Shown here in pieces: positions 25,663 through 35,539 of a stretch of DNA of 64,000 bases (its first letter is position 1; each line of letters opens with the position of its first letter). The position numbers were made by a program, and so were the translations under genes. Source of the DNA: Termitidicoccus mucosus (lineage in GTDB: Bacteria > Verrucomicrobiota > Verrucomicrobiia > Opitutales > Opitutaceae). The notes beneath the pieces were generated by a model. The model searched no databases and was not told where the DNA came from. It worked only from the letters and a program-made list of their open reading frames with translations. The stretch lies in assembly GCF_038725785.1 (NCBI RefSeq), contig NZ_CP109796.1, positions 7,626,501 through 7,690,500 of the forward strand, read 5' to 3'.

Positions 25663-28600
25663 TCAGGCTTTTCGCACTCTTGTGAATCGCGCGAGCACCA
25701 GCAGCGAGAGTCCGGCGTACAACCACATGCCCGGAGCACCGCCTCCGCCCTTGTGGCTGCCTGCGGGCTTTGGGGCAGGGGGTGCGGGGGGCGGTGGATT
25801 CCCGTTGATCTCCATCGTGGAGACCACGGCTTCATCGTCCGCATTGAAGGTGATCCTGCGGATCATCCCATTGCCTGTATCCGCGACATACAGACTGCCA
25901 TCCGGCCCGATGGTGATGTCCTCGGGGAGGTTGAACCAGGCGTTGCTACCGGTGCCGTCCCGGTATCCAGGCACACCCGCAATCTCGTCGATACCCGGAT
26001 GCCCTGTGAGTGGAGTGACCACGCCGTCTAGGGTGATCTCGCAGATCACGGAGTTGCCTGTATCCGCCACATACAACACCATGTCCGCGCCACTGCCGCT
26101 TGCCACGATACCGCGGGGTGCGTTCAGACCGTCATTGGCATCCACCAGGGTGGAAACTTCCCATCCGCTGCCTCCGCGTGCGAGTACGCGGATTGCATTG
26201 TTGCCCGTGTCCGCGATGTAGAATTTCCCGTCCGATCCGAAGGTGATACCGGTCGGCTTATTAAAGCGGGCGTCCGCTCCGGGACCATCGACAAAACCGG
26301 ACTGCCCCTTGCTTCCCGCAAAGACGGTCACCACATCCGTGCTCGACCGCCGGGCGATGACATGGTTTCCGCTGTCGGTGATCACCACTCCGATGGTGTC
26401 GGATGTGAGCCCGGATGCGTTGAGCAGTCCGGCAAGCGGACCTACATAGGCCGAGACGGTGCCATTATTGGTGCTGATGCTCCTGAAAAGGGAGTTCCCG
26501 CTGTCGGCTACTATCAAGGAGTTGTTATGTATATGAATACCGCGCGGAGTATCGAATTTCGCTTCGCTTCCGGGGCCGTTGACGACACTAGGCGCTCCGG
26601 ATACCCCGGCCAGGATACCGCTGACGCCCGCAGTCGTGACCCTGTGCACGGTGTGCAGTTCCGAGTCCGTTATATATAATACTCCTGTGGTATCGAATAC
26701 GATACCCGACGGCCTGGCGTAGAGCGAGGGCTTTACGACCAAGGTGGTGGTGTCACTGGTGATCGTGTCCACTTCGTTCTGTGCGATGCAGCGGTATTTC
26801 CATCCGTTCATCGCACTGTTCACATTGATTACGGTCAGGACACTCCCGTCTGAACTGATTGAATACAGCGAGGGATTGGTCGAGGCAGTGATGGTAGTCC
26901 ACGTGACGCCATCCTCGGATACCTGCCATGAGAGAGTGGGGGCGGGATGCCCTGTCACGGAGACTCCGATACTCACGCTACCGCGGTCCACCACAGGTTG
27001 GTTGACGGCGGGTTGGTCGGTTATGATGGGGACGAGGTAGTCGCCGACCTGCACCAGTGTGGAACGGGAAACGGCGGGATCACCGATATCGTTGGACACG
27101 ACCACGGAGTAAACGCCGCCATGGCTGGGCTGGGCGCTGGCGATGCTCAGGGTCGAGGTGGTTTCGTTTTCAATGACCTGGCCGTTCTTCATCCACTGGT
27201 AGAGGAGTGGTTGCGTGCCGTTGGCCTTGACCGTCAGGATGATGGGATCGCCCACCTCCACCTGGAGGGTCTCGGGCAGGTCGGTGGTGATGTAGGGCGG
27301 GGTGGGGACTGCGCCGAACGCAATTTCTCCGATCTCGACGGCCCTTGTGACGTAGGCGTCGGAGGCGGCCTGGCTGGTTCCCACGATCTGCCAGAGTCCG
27401 CAGCTCTGTCCGGTCAGGCCCAGTTGCACGTAGTTGTCAGTCCCGATTGTCTCGACGGCCAGATTCAAGGGTTCCCCGGTGAGCATGTTGACAGCCATGA
27501 CGGTATTGTCCCCCGAGACCGCCATGTCTGCAGGGAGGCGCACTTTGAAGAAGCCCACGCAGTCCTCGTCTTCGTAGGGCAGCAACTGGATGGCGGTGGT
27601 GTCATACACGAAGTTGAAGTTGTCCAGCGCGCGGGGATGGTAGGCGACCACGGTGATGCCATCGGTGGTGCGGTAGCGGCGGAGCTTGTAGTTGTCTATC
27701 GGATCGTTCGCGGCGTCCACGGGCAGGAAGTCCTGCCTGAGTTTCGCGTCGAGGATTTTCGAGAGTATCGCCTTTTCGACTTCGCGGGTGTTGCCCTTTC
27801 CGGGAAGGAAGTGGATGTAGTAGAGGATCCCCTTGGGCAGGGAGTCGTCGCCGACGATGGTTTTCTTCGATACGAGTGGTTTTCCGTTGGCGGAGAGCAG
27901 CACATCGTCCGCGGTGGCATATGTGTAGAGGGTGGCATCTCCGTTGATCGTCAAGCCGTCGAAGCGGGTGTCCGCAGTCCAGTCTCCCTGCGCGCTCACG
28001 GGCGCGCTTGTGAATGTTTCCACTCCCGAGGCTTGGAGGTCCGATCCCAGAAGCGCGGTGGTTTGGGAGGCTGCGTTGGGTTCGTAGAAGGAAGTCCATC
28101 CTTCAAAATAATTCTCCCCGTCGGGGATTTTTCCGAGGGCGAAGCCGTTTGCGACGAAGACTCGATCGGCGGATTGTTTCAGCCAGTCGTGAATCCACTC
28201 GACCTCGGCGGCGAGATGATAGGCCGCATCATCCACAAGGATGTCGGGCATCCGGTCGAAATTTCCCATCCCGCGGACCTGGGCGAGGTCGAGTTGCAGT
28301 ATGGGGTAATGGAGCGAGGCAGCCGCATCCTTGATGTGGTACTCGGGAGTTACTGCGAGCTGGGCCTTGTTGATGTCCGAGGTATGCAGGAGGGCAAAAA
28401 ATCCTTCGCTACCCGGTTCGCCTGACAGGGGTCTCCTCGCGACGTTTGCGCGTGCGTCGGAGAATGCCAGCGCCTTGGCGGCAAAATCATTGTAGCGACG
28501 GGTCAGCATGGGATTTTCCATCGTTATCTCGGAGTCAATCCAGTTCAGCCAGTCGTTCTCCATGCTATCCGGCTCTTGGGATGCGGTCAGATCGTAGGAG

Positions 28601-30921
28601 GTCAGATACGCCACCTGCGAGGCCCAGTATGGCTCCCCGCTGCCCAGCCCGGTGACGGAGGTCTCAAGTACGAGGCGTTGCTCCTTCGGGGTGCTTGCTG
28701 TATCGCTATTTGAATACATCCGTCTGAGCACGGGGCCGCGCTCGTAGGCGGTGAAGTGTTTCGGGTTGCCGAAGTACTCGTGACCTATCACGTGCGGATA
28801 GGGCCCGCTCTGGTAGGCGAGGGAGTCGAAGCTGTTGCTATAGTGGTCCTTGTTGGGGATGACTGCGAGTTTGATTCCCCTGCCGTCGGTCTCATAGGCG
28901 CTGCGGCCGATGTGCTGGTAGAACTTTATCACCTGGTAGGCGGCGAGCGTGGACATGAGCATGTAGCGTTTTTTCTCCTGCGCCTCGGCGTCGTCTATCA
29001 GGGAGGGCGCGCGCTTGGTGGTCGGGCGGAAGTCCGCCCAGTCCGCTGCATAACCAAGGTCCTCGGGCTGCCAGCGGAAGCCGTGCCGCATCTCGAAATA
29101 GTCCCAGAAGCCGACAGGCGTCATCGTGCCGTCCTTCAGGAGGCTGGGGCGGTCCGCGGTGTCATTTCCGTTCAGGCTGTCGCGCAGGTTGGCCAGTTCG
29201 TTTTCCCCGTGGCCCCAGAAGCCCCCGCTGGCAGGGATCGCGGGCCAGTAGGTCTCGATAAGCTGGAACTCCTTGATCTGCGTCCGGGCCACGCGGTCCA
29301 ACAGGAGATCGTAGGCACTCCAGACGGCGGGGGATCCGAGGTCAAAATACTTGGTCATGCCGACCGTGCCACCTAGACCGGGAGTGGTGTTGCGGGACTG
29401 CCCGTCGGCGGAGGTGAGCCATGCCTGTGCGTCGCTGATGTATTCTGACAGTCCATACGCTCCTCCCTGCTGGTAGACGGTGCCCTCCAGATTGTCCTGC
29501 AGCCACTTCTGCGAGCGGGAGAGGCTGGGGAAGGAGACATTGCCCGCGATGCCGAAGTTGCCGATGTCCGCCTTGAGCTGCAGGAGCGTGGCTCTTCCGA
29601 TATCCGTGTCCAGGATATTGCTCCCTCGTCCAATGAGGAACATGCCGCGCCCGGTGGCCAGTCCTGAGCCGACTCCGGTATTGTCCGAATCCTGCCGGAA
29701 GAACTGCGGGAGATTCTGATACGCATCCGCCCCTCCGGTCACCGTCCGGGATTTCTGCCAGAGCGACGAGATGACGGTGTTGCCCGAGTCGAGCGCCTGA
29801 GGGCTCTGGATCTGGATGGTGAGGCTGGAGTCCACATCCCCGACAAGGGAAAATTCGAGGTAGTTCACATTCCCCCATGCCGGGTTGTTCTCGCTTCCCG
29901 CGGTGAAGGGATCAGCGGCGCTTACCGTCATCTCGACGAAATCAGTGGTCGCCGCGGTGAGTGCGACCTCCTTGCGCCAGTAGTCTGATTGTCCCGACAG
30001 GCGTCTGTGCGCCTTGACCACCAGCTTCACATTGGCGCCCTCCACCGCCAGCACCTTATATTTGAGCGACAGCTTGTTGAAATTCGCGACTGTAGGCAGC
30101 CACCACTCATCGGACGTCCAGCCGAGAAGGAAACCCTGGGGGTTGGCGTCCTTAGCGATCGAATACTGGAGTGTGACGGGGTCGGAGTTTTTGACCACGG
30201 AGATATCGGCGGTTCCCTTGTGTTCGTAGGTGAGGAAGTGCTCGCTGTTGCGGACCTGCTCCTCGAACTCGATGGTCAGGCTCGGTGCGTTCACCGTGGT
30301 TCCCGCCGCGCCATACACGTCTATGAGCGCACGCTCTCCGAGTCCTTCCTGGTCGGGAGCCATCACCACCATGTACAGGAGCCTCCCTCCATCGAATGCG
30401 TTCTGGGCCTTGGATACAAAGTCCGGCGTGCTTGTGAAGAATATAACAGGCGAGGAGTCCTTGGTGTTCCGGGTCACCGAGGCGAGGAGTGCCCCGGTGG
30501 TGCCTCCGGGAGTTGTCCAGGCGGTTCCGGTGGAGGCATTCTTCCATGTCACCTGGGCGGGGGTGAATGCCTCGGTCAGTTCGTACACTCCGAGCGATGC
30601 ATCCTTGGTGACGCTGTTCCCATCGACATTGCGCATCCTGAGCGCCAAGCTTGCGTTGGTGATCTTGGCCCCCTCGGGTAGACCCGAAAGGTCAAAATAA
30701 AAAACCATTCTCAGGCTGCCTGTGGCATTGACGCTTCCGATGAACGCGCTGGTATCGACACCCACGGTCAACTCTTGGTCGGAGCGGATCAGGCGGGTCC
30801 GCGAGCCATCGTATTGGGCAGTCGGGAGATTCATCTGCTGAAAGGTCATCGTGCCTGCAATGCTGCCGAGCATTGCGACAAGGAAACATGTTGTGGACAG
30901 CAATAACTTGTATATTTTCAT
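25663..30921 (-). CDS. Giant secreted multidomain protein, member 2 of the four-paralogue family
   Basis: 1752 residues from the ATG at 30921, chosen because MKIYKLLLSTTCFLVAMLGSIAG is a signal peptide. Domains in order: DNRLRE-like beta domain (about 25-200), a further beta-rich region, the paralogue core with FWDYFEMRHGF, Glu715 in HEYFGNP and Glu753 in VLETSVTGLG, two Ig-like domains (about 1207-1400), NHL-type beta-propeller repeats (about 1400-1720; repeated LYVADTGN/FYIADTGN), and a C-terminal tail of GGGGAPGMWLYAG, one hydrophobic helix and basic residues. The tail looks like a sorting or anchor signal. It is probably a cell-surface glycan-binding and degrading protein. One operator palindrome (31104-31119) lies about 185 bp upstream. 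Confidence 0.75.
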   Translation of the reverse strand: MKIYKLLLSTTCFLVAMLGSIAGTMTFQQMNLPTAQYDGSRTRLIRSDQELTVGVDTSAFIGSVNATGSLRMVFYFDLSGLPEGAKITNASLALRMRNVDGNSVTKDASLGVYELTEAFTPAQVTWKNASTGTAWTTPGGTTGALLASVTRNTKDSSPVIFFTSTPDFVSKAQNAFDGGRLLYMVVMAPDQEGLGERALIDVYGAAGTTVNAPSLTIEFEEQVRNSEHFLTYEHKGTADISVVKNSDPVTLQYSIAKDANPQGFLLGWTSDEWWLPTVANFNKLSLKYKVLAVEGANVKLVVKAHRRLSGQSDYWRKEVALTAATTDFVEMTVSAADPFTAGSENNPAWGNVNYLEFSLVGDVDSSLTIQIQSPQALDSGNTVISSLWQKSRTVTGGADAYQNLPQFFRQDSDNTGVGSGLATGRGMFLIGRGSNILDTDIGRATLLQLKADIGNFGIAGNVSFPSLSRSQKWLQDNLEGTVYQQGGAYGLSEYISDAQAWLTSADGQSRNTTPGLGGTVGMTKYFDLGSPAVWSAYDLLLDRVARTQIKEFQLIETYWPAIPASGGFWGHGENELANLRDSLNGNDTADRPSLLKDGTMTPVGFWDYFEMRHGFRWQPEDLGYAADWADFRPTTKRAPSLIDDAEAQEKKRYMLMSTLAAYQVIKFYQHIGRSAYETDGRGIKLAVIPNKDHYSNSFDSLAYQSGPYPHVIGHEYFGNPKHFTAYERGPVLRRMYSNSDTASTPKEQRLVLETSVTGLGSGEPYWASQVAYLTSYDLTASQEPDSMENDWLNWIDSEITMENPMLTRRYNDFAAKALAFSDARANVARRPLSGEPGSEGFFALLHTSDINKAQLAVTPEYHIKDAAASLHYPILQLDLAQVRGMGNFDRMPDILVDDAAYHLAAEVEWIHDWLKQSADRVFVANGFALGKIPDGENYFEGWTSFYEPNAASQTTALLGSDLQASGVETFTSAPVSAQGDWTADTRFDGLTINGDATLYTYATADDVLLSANGKPLVSKKTIVGDDSLPKGILYYIHFLPGKGNTREVEKAILSKILDAKLRQDFLPVDAANDPIDNYKLRRYRTTDGITVVAYHPRALDNFNFVYDTTAIQLLPYEDEDCVGFFKVRLPADMAVSGDNTVMAVNMLTGEPLNLAVETIGTDNYVQLGLTGQSCGLWQIVGTSQAASDAYVTRAVEIGEIAFGAVPTPPYITTDLPETLQVEVGDPIILTVKANGTQPLLYQWMKNGQVIENETTSTLSIASAQPSHGGVYSVVVSNDIGDPAVSRSTLVQVGDYLVPIITDQPAVNQPVVDRGSVSIGVSVTGHPAPTLSWQVSEDGVTWTTITASTNPSLYSISSDGSVLTVINVNSAMNGWKYRCIAQNEVDTITSDTTTLVVKPSLYARPSGIVFDTTGVLYITDSELHTVHRVTTAGVSGILAGVSGAPSVVNGPGSEAKFDTPRGIHIHNNSLIVADSGNSLFRSISTNNGTVSAYVGPLAGLLNASGLTSDTIGVVITDSGNHVIARRSSTDVVTVFAGSKGQSGFVDGPGADARFNKPTGITFGSDGKFYIADTGNNAIRVLARGGSGWEVSTLVDANDGLNAPRGIVASGSGADMVLYVADTGNSVICEITLDGVVTPLTGHPGIDEIAGVPGYRDGTGSNAWFNLPEDITIGPDGSLYVADTGNGMIRRITFNADDEAVVSTMEINGNPPPPAPPAPKPAGSHKGGGGAPGMWLYAGLSLLVLARFTRVRKA

Positions 30922-31103
30922 GATAGCGGTGGTCTTGAATGGGCGTTCAATCAACATGCGCCGCGAGGAAGAATGTATCCGCAACAAGGGGTGTGGGATT
31001 AACTCCGATTCGGGTAACATGGTGACGGGAAAAAGGGATTGGGTCTATTCTTGTGAGCGTCGTATTTTCTGACCAGTAGATCCACAGGGATAGCAAAAGA
31101 ACC

Positions 31104-31119
31104 GTTCAACCCGGTGAAC
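31104..31119. promoter_or_regulatory. Regulon palindrome GTTCA-N6-TGAAC, site 1
   Basis: GTTCAACCCGGTGAAC, upstream of the 1752-residue gene (minus strand). It has perfect 5-bp half sites with the spacing shared by the other sites of the locus. Confidence 0.7.
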
Positions 31120-31138
31120 ATCGGGATTTCCGTAGGTC

Positions 31139-34033
31139 CTATTTTTTGCGGATGATCACGACATCCACCCCCTCGGCGCGGTTCCTGATGCGAAGCCCGC
31201 CGGGTACATGCACCCGATAGTGCCAGCAACCGCTTTTCAATTGTCCATGCACATTTACGACACCTCCGGCCACGGGTACGGAGCCTCGCAGCCATTTCAG
31301 GTTTCCGGGACAAGGAGCGAACTCGATCAGGGACGGGTTTTTCACATCCGGCTTTACCCCCAAGATGGCGTGCGACAGGTAAAAGGTCGGCGCGGAGGCC
31401 CAGCCGTGGCAGTGACTGCGCGTGAGGCGCCCGGTGGACAGCGTCCAGAGTTCCCAGAATGACGACGCGCCCTCCGCCAGCATGAATCCCCAGTCGCGGC
31501 GGATTATATCCAGGATCTCCCTCCCCCGGTTCTCCTGTGCCAATACTTCCAATACAAAGAACATGAAGAACGGGCTCCCGGCTTTCACAAAAGCTCGGGG
31601 AGGATTTTCCACTACCTGGCGACAACGGATGGCACGCGCTCCCCCCGCCACGCCTGAAATCAGCGCGGTGGTCTGCGTCTGTTGGCTGAAGACATCGCTG
31701 CGTGAACCGTCCTTGTGTATGCAATCCAGATAGGCCTCGTGCGCCTCGTCCCACAGGTGGCGGTTGATCGAGCGGGCAAGGCTGCCCGCGGCTTTTTTCC
31801 AGTTCCTGGCATCCTCCTTTTTGCCGAGTGCGGCGGCGAGTGATGCGGCGTCATTCAGTCCCAGCACGGCGAGGCAATTCTGGTGGGTGATGATGCCGTC
31901 GCTCGGTATATCCATGGCAGCCCAGTCGAAGAGACTCCACGCATGCAGCCTGAAAAGCCCCTCTTCGGTCCGCAGTTTCAGGATGCCTTTGATATTGCGA
32001 CGGAGCCACGGGTAGAGCGTCCCGATGCCCTTTTTGTCACCTGTCCATTGATAGTACTCCTTGACGGACCTCAGCCACAGGAAGCTGAACGCGGGCAGGA
32101 TATTGTCCCACGCGCTCGGCACATGGCTCTCGATGATCGGGCTGCGTTCGAGGCTCTGGCCCGCCTGCAAAAGACAATGGTGCCAGAGACGCGAGTCGCC
32201 GTTTGCAATCCAGTCCACGAGCCCCTCGTTGCGCGAATCGCCCACCCAGTGCGTCTGCTCATAGGTGGGGCAGTCCGTGTAGGTGTCCTCCGCGCACCAG
32301 CGCAACGTATCCGCGCCGACCTGCCAAATCCGGTTGAGTTGCTCGTCCGAGCAGGCAAAGTTTCCGAGCCTGCGCTGCGGGTAGGTGGATACGCAGACCT
32401 TCAGGTCGTATATAAACAGCGGCCTCCCAAGATTTCTGGCCGTCACATACATGTATTGAAACCCCCTGCGCTGGAGACTGCGGAATGACTGTATGCCCTC
32501 GCGGCAGGTGTAGCGGAAGGAGCAGTTCATCCCGTTGGCCAGATTGATGCGGCCATCGACTTGTATGAACTCGAAGAAATGGAAATCCAGCACCGCGTCC
32601 TCGGGAGCGTCGATCGAGAACTCGACATTGCCCACGAGCATCTTTCCAAAATCTACCAGCATCCGGATATCATGTCCTTTGGCTGGCGGGTCCAGCCTCC
32701 AAGCTCCATTCCCCGATAGCAATGGGGCGGGATCGACGGCGGGGAGGGAGCGTGTCACCTTGTCCCCGGCACTGCTGCCAAACGAGTCTGCCTCCGCAGG
32801 GCGTATCGGCTGGAGCCACGGACTCTCCGCCCATCCGCGCCACTCCGCTTCACTGGCGAATGGTATTCTCCCTGCGATCCCGGCCGTGGCATCGGGGCTG
32901 ATGGCGGCTGCCTGCAACACGCGCGGGAAATCCACCTGCCTGCGCATGGCCGCCACGCGGTCCTCGTCCATGGGGAAGGGCCCGGCAAATGCCCAGCCTT
33001 CATCTCCCTCTTTGCCACGGCACGCCCAGCGCAACGGATGATTCGCCCGCACCGAAAGCACGAAGGCTGGGAGGTGCGCCCCGCCCGCGGGCAGTGACGA
33101 CGCCATCTTGTCATTGTATCCCGGATACGGAAATACCAGCCTGTTCCAGCCCCGGCGAAAGGCGACTTCCTGCCCGACGATGTCGTGGTCCGCATCATCG
33201 GGCACGGGCGGCATCACCTCACCGTTCAGCCAGAATTTCGCACTGTGATGGTGGGGGCGTATAAGTGTGACGGTCTGGCTGCGCGCGCTGTGCGCCAAAG
33301 TAGTCAGAAAACCCTTCACGAAGCAAAAGCGCGAGGTGTGGTCCTCCGGTGCGAAGCAGGGCTTGAGATTAAAATTCCAGACGGATTGCGCGGGTTTCAC
33401 TTCCTCCACCCCGACTAGGCGCACCGGACGGATGCTCTCTCCCCCGAGGAAGGGGATGGGCCGTGGCGACATCCGCTTGTGGGAATCCGGTACGATCAAG
33501 GCTTTTGTCCAGCCCCGGGTTTCCCTGTAGTCTGCCTGCCGCCAGTCGTCCTCTTTTCTCGCATCGTATTGCTCCTCGAATGCCTCCTGCACGCATATGC
33601 GGGGGACATCCTCGCGTTCGGCCTGCGCGCGTGAGCACATCCAGTCGTCGCCTGTCTCGCACACGGTATTCTTCTTTTCATCCGTGATACGGGCGCACAG
33701 GCCCGGCTCTGCCGGGATATACTGAAAATTCCCGTCCTTCCAGTGGTTGACCAGCACAGCGATCACATTTTTCCCCGCAGTCAGCCACGGAGTGATGTCA
33801 TGGGTTTCAAAATACCAGTGTTTGGGCCAGGAGCGAATCGGGCCAAACCCGGCGAGGTTGCCATTGATCCAGACCCAGTATCGTGAATCCGCGGAGATCC
33901 TCAGGGTGTGCCGCCAGCCTTTTCCCGCTGAAAATGTCTTTCGGAAACGCACGAGGGCATTGGGAAAAGGGGATGGCTGTCTGGTCCAGATCCAAGAGGC
34001 ATTCAAAACGGAATCATCGGGGGATTTTTTCAT
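31139..34033 (-). CDS. Alpha-L-rhamnosidase-like glycoside hydrolase (GH78)
   Basis: 964 residues from the ATG at 34033; the frame is open 36 bases further. The N-terminal beta-sandwich domains (SRYWVWINGNLAGFGPIRSWP) are followed by an (alpha/alpha)6 barrel with the GH78 signature DTYTDCPTYEQTHWVGDSRN, where the conserved acids of the active site lie, and the later SSFWELWT block carrying the second catalytic Glu. GH78 enzymes remove terminal alpha-L-rhamnose from pectins, glycosides or bacterial polysaccharides by inversion. No obvious signal peptide is seen, so it may act in the cytoplasm, or its start may lie elsewhere. It is divergent from an esterase gene, with a regulon palindrome between them. 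Confidence 0.85.
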   Translation of the reverse strand: MKKSPDDSVLNASWIWTRQPSPFPNALVRFRKTFSAGKGWRHTLRISADSRYWVWINGNLAGFGPIRSWPKHWYFETHDITPWLTAGKNVIAVLVNHWKDGNFQYIPAEPGLCARITDEKKNTVCETGDDWMCSRAQAEREDVPRICVQEAFEEQYDARKEDDWRQADYRETRGWTKALIVPDSHKRMSPRPIPFLGGESIRPVRLVGVEEVKPAQSVWNFNLKPCFAPEDHTSRFCFVKGFLTTLAHSARSQTVTLIRPHHHSAKFWLNGEVMPPVPDDADHDIVGQEVAFRRGWNRLVFPYPGYNDKMASSLPAGGAHLPAFVLSVRANHPLRWACRGKEGDEGWAFAGPFPMDEDRVAAMRRQVDFPRVLQAAAISPDATAGIAGRIPFASEAEWRGWAESPWLQPIRPAEADSFGSSAGDKVTRSLPAVDPAPLLSGNGAWRLDPPAKGHDIRMLVDFGKMLVGNVEFSIDAPEDAVLDFHFFEFIQVDGRINLANGMNCSFRYTCREGIQSFRSLQRRGFQYMYVTARNLGRPLFIYDLKVCVSTYPQRRLGNFACSDEQLNRIWQVGADTLRWCAEDTYTDCPTYEQTHWVGDSRNEGLVDWIANGDSRLWHHCLLQAGQSLERSPIIESHVPSAWDNILPAFSFLWLRSVKEYYQWTGDKKGIGTLYPWLRRNIKGILKLRTEEGLFRLHAWSLFDWAAMDIPSDGIITHQNCLAVLGLNDAASLAAALGKKEDARNWKKAAGSLARSINRHLWDEAHEAYLDCIHKDGSRSDVFSQQTQTTALISGVAGGARAIRCRQVVENPPRAFVKAGSPFFMFFVLEVLAQENRGREILDIIRRDWGFMLAEGASSFWELWTLSTGRLTRSHCHGWASAPTFYLSHAILGVKPDVKNPSLIEFAPCPGNLKWLRGSVPVAGGVVNVHGQLKSGCWHYRVHVPGGLRIRNRAEGVDVVIIRKK

Positions 34034-34097
34034 GTTTATTTGTAAAGGGGGTAAATCCTGCGAGGACAACTCCCGCCCTCAGGTGAAAACCCGACGG

Positions 34098-34113
34098 GTT
34101 CATCCTGTTGAAC
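34098..34113. promoter_or_regulatory. Regulon palindrome, site 2 (divergent promoter)
   Basis: GTTCATCCTGTTGAAC between the GH78 gene (minus) and the esterase gene (plus), placed to act on both. Confidence 0.75.
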
Positions 34114-34214
34114 AATCAAACGGGTTTCCGGTAGCGCGGGGTTGAAACAGCGGATGATGCGCCTTCATGACAGATACGCCTCGCCTGTTTCAATCAATCC
34201 CATCCCTCCCCCGA

Positions 34215-35390
34215 ATGAAAGGACTTCTCGCGCTTGTACTCATTTGTCTCTGTCTGGTTGTGTACGGGGTGGATGCCGACGATGATTTCTGGGATATCCG
34301 GGTGATGCAGCAAACGCCGCAGGTGGAGTGGGGGGAGCGAATTGGGCTGGCGCAGGAGGTCCGTTATGCGGGCGTCCCGTATGAGGGGCGTCCGACGCAG
34401 GTCTTTGCATACATCGCGAAGCCGGCGTCCGGCGAGGGATCGTTTCCCGCCGTGGTGCTGGTGCATGGAGGCGCGGGAAAGGCGTATCGGGAATGGGCGG
34501 AATTGTGGGCGAGAAAAGGATACATTGCCATCGCGATGGACCTGACAGGGAAGGGGCCGACGGGTGAGCGTCTCCGGCAGGCGGGCCCGGAGATGAACCA
34601 GGCAAACATCTTTTTGCCCTCCGAAAACGATGTGGGATTGCGAAACGGTTGGATATACCACGCCGTCGCCGCCGTGGTGAGGGCGCGCTCCCTGCTGGCG
34701 GACATGCCGGAGGTGGACCAGGGCAGGGTGGGGATCACGGGCATAAGCTGGGGTGGTTTTGTTACCTGCCTCGTTGCCGGGATGGATCATCGATACGGCG
34801 CGGCTGTGCCTGTATATGGATGTGGATACATTTGCGAGGGCGGTTTCTGGAAGAATACTTTCCGGCGGATGAGCCCCGCATATCGGGAGCGCTGGATTCG
34901 CCTGCTGGAGCCTTCGAGTGTCCTAGCCCGGGTGAAATGCCCAATCTTGTTTGTGAACGGAAATAGCGACACGCATTTCCCGCCTGAGAACACTTCGCGC
35001 AGTGCGCTCCTGGTCGATGAGGCGCTGCGGCATGTGACCTTCATTGACAAGCTGCGGCACGGGCACAACTGGAAGATTCCGGAGGTGGACGCCTTTGTGA
35101 ACGATGTTCTGAATGGAAAAGCATCTCTCATGCGCATTTTGCGCCCGGTGGTTTCAGGAGGCGAGGTGATCGCTACAGTGGTTGGGTCATATGAGGCGGA
35201 GGATGTGTTTTTGTACCACGTACCCCGGGCGGTGTCCTGGAAGGAAAGGGAGTGGAAAAAATTCCCCGCAAAGACCGATGGACGGGAAATCCGTGTCAGC
35301 CTGTCTGATTGCGGGGATGCGGTCTTCTATTTTTCGGTGAAGGATGACCGGGAACTGGAGAGCACCAGCATTTGCGGGACGGTGGATTAG
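34215..35390 (+). CDS. Secreted alpha/beta-hydrolase, acetyl esterase/dienelactone hydrolase-like
   Basis: 391 residues from the ATG at 34215, chosen because MKGLLALVLICLCLVVYGVDA is a signal peptide; an ATG at 34167 would bury it. It shows the alpha/beta-hydrolase HGGAG oxyanion loop, the nucleophile elbow GISWGG with Ser178, an Asp in NGNSDTHFPP and a His in HGHNW. The size and order are those of acetyl-xylan esterase or S9-like carbohydrate esterases. It may deacetylate the same glycan that the GH78 and GH38 enzymes attack, in the periplasm. The operator at 34098 lies just upstream. Confidence 0.75.
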   Translation: MKGLLALVLICLCLVVYGVDADDDFWDIRVMQQTPQVEWGERIGLAQEVRYAGVPYEGRPTQVFAYIAKPASGEGSFPAVVLVHGGAGKAYREWAELWARKGYIAIAMDLTGKGPTGERLRQAGPEMNQANIFLPSENDVGLRNGWIYHAVAAVVRARSLLADMPEVDQGRVGITGISWGGFVTCLVAGMDHRYGAAVPVYGCGYICEGGFWKNTFRRMSPAYRERWIRLLEPSSVLARVKCPILFVNGNSDTHFPPENTSRSALLVDEALRHVTFIDKLRHGHNWKIPEVDAFVNDVLNGKASLMRILRPVVSGGEVIATVVGSYEAEDVFLYHVPRAVSWKEREWKKFPAKTDGREIRVSLSDCGDAVFYFSVKDDRELESTSICGTVD

Positions 35391-35419
35391 CAAGCGCGCT
35401 CTATTGCCTTCGGAGTTGT

Positions 35420-35435
35420 GTCCATCCTGTTGAAC
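35420..35435. promoter_or_regulatory. Regulon palindrome, site 3 (one mismatch)
   Basis: GTCCATCCTGTTGAAC, about 105 bp before the DNRLRE gene. One base of the left half site differs from the consensus; the right half is perfect. Confidence 0.6.
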
Positions 35436-35539
35436 GGTTTGTCCCGCTGGCTGCATAATGGATTCGTCCATACGCGGATTTATCCCACTAAATAATATAG
35501 CTGCTGACATCCCCATGCTGGCAGCCAACCCAATCCACA

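Noticed and set aside
26947-28425. 492-residue plus-strand frame opposite the 1752-residue gene
   Set aside because: Antisense shadow; no domain, and composition mirrors the sense gene.
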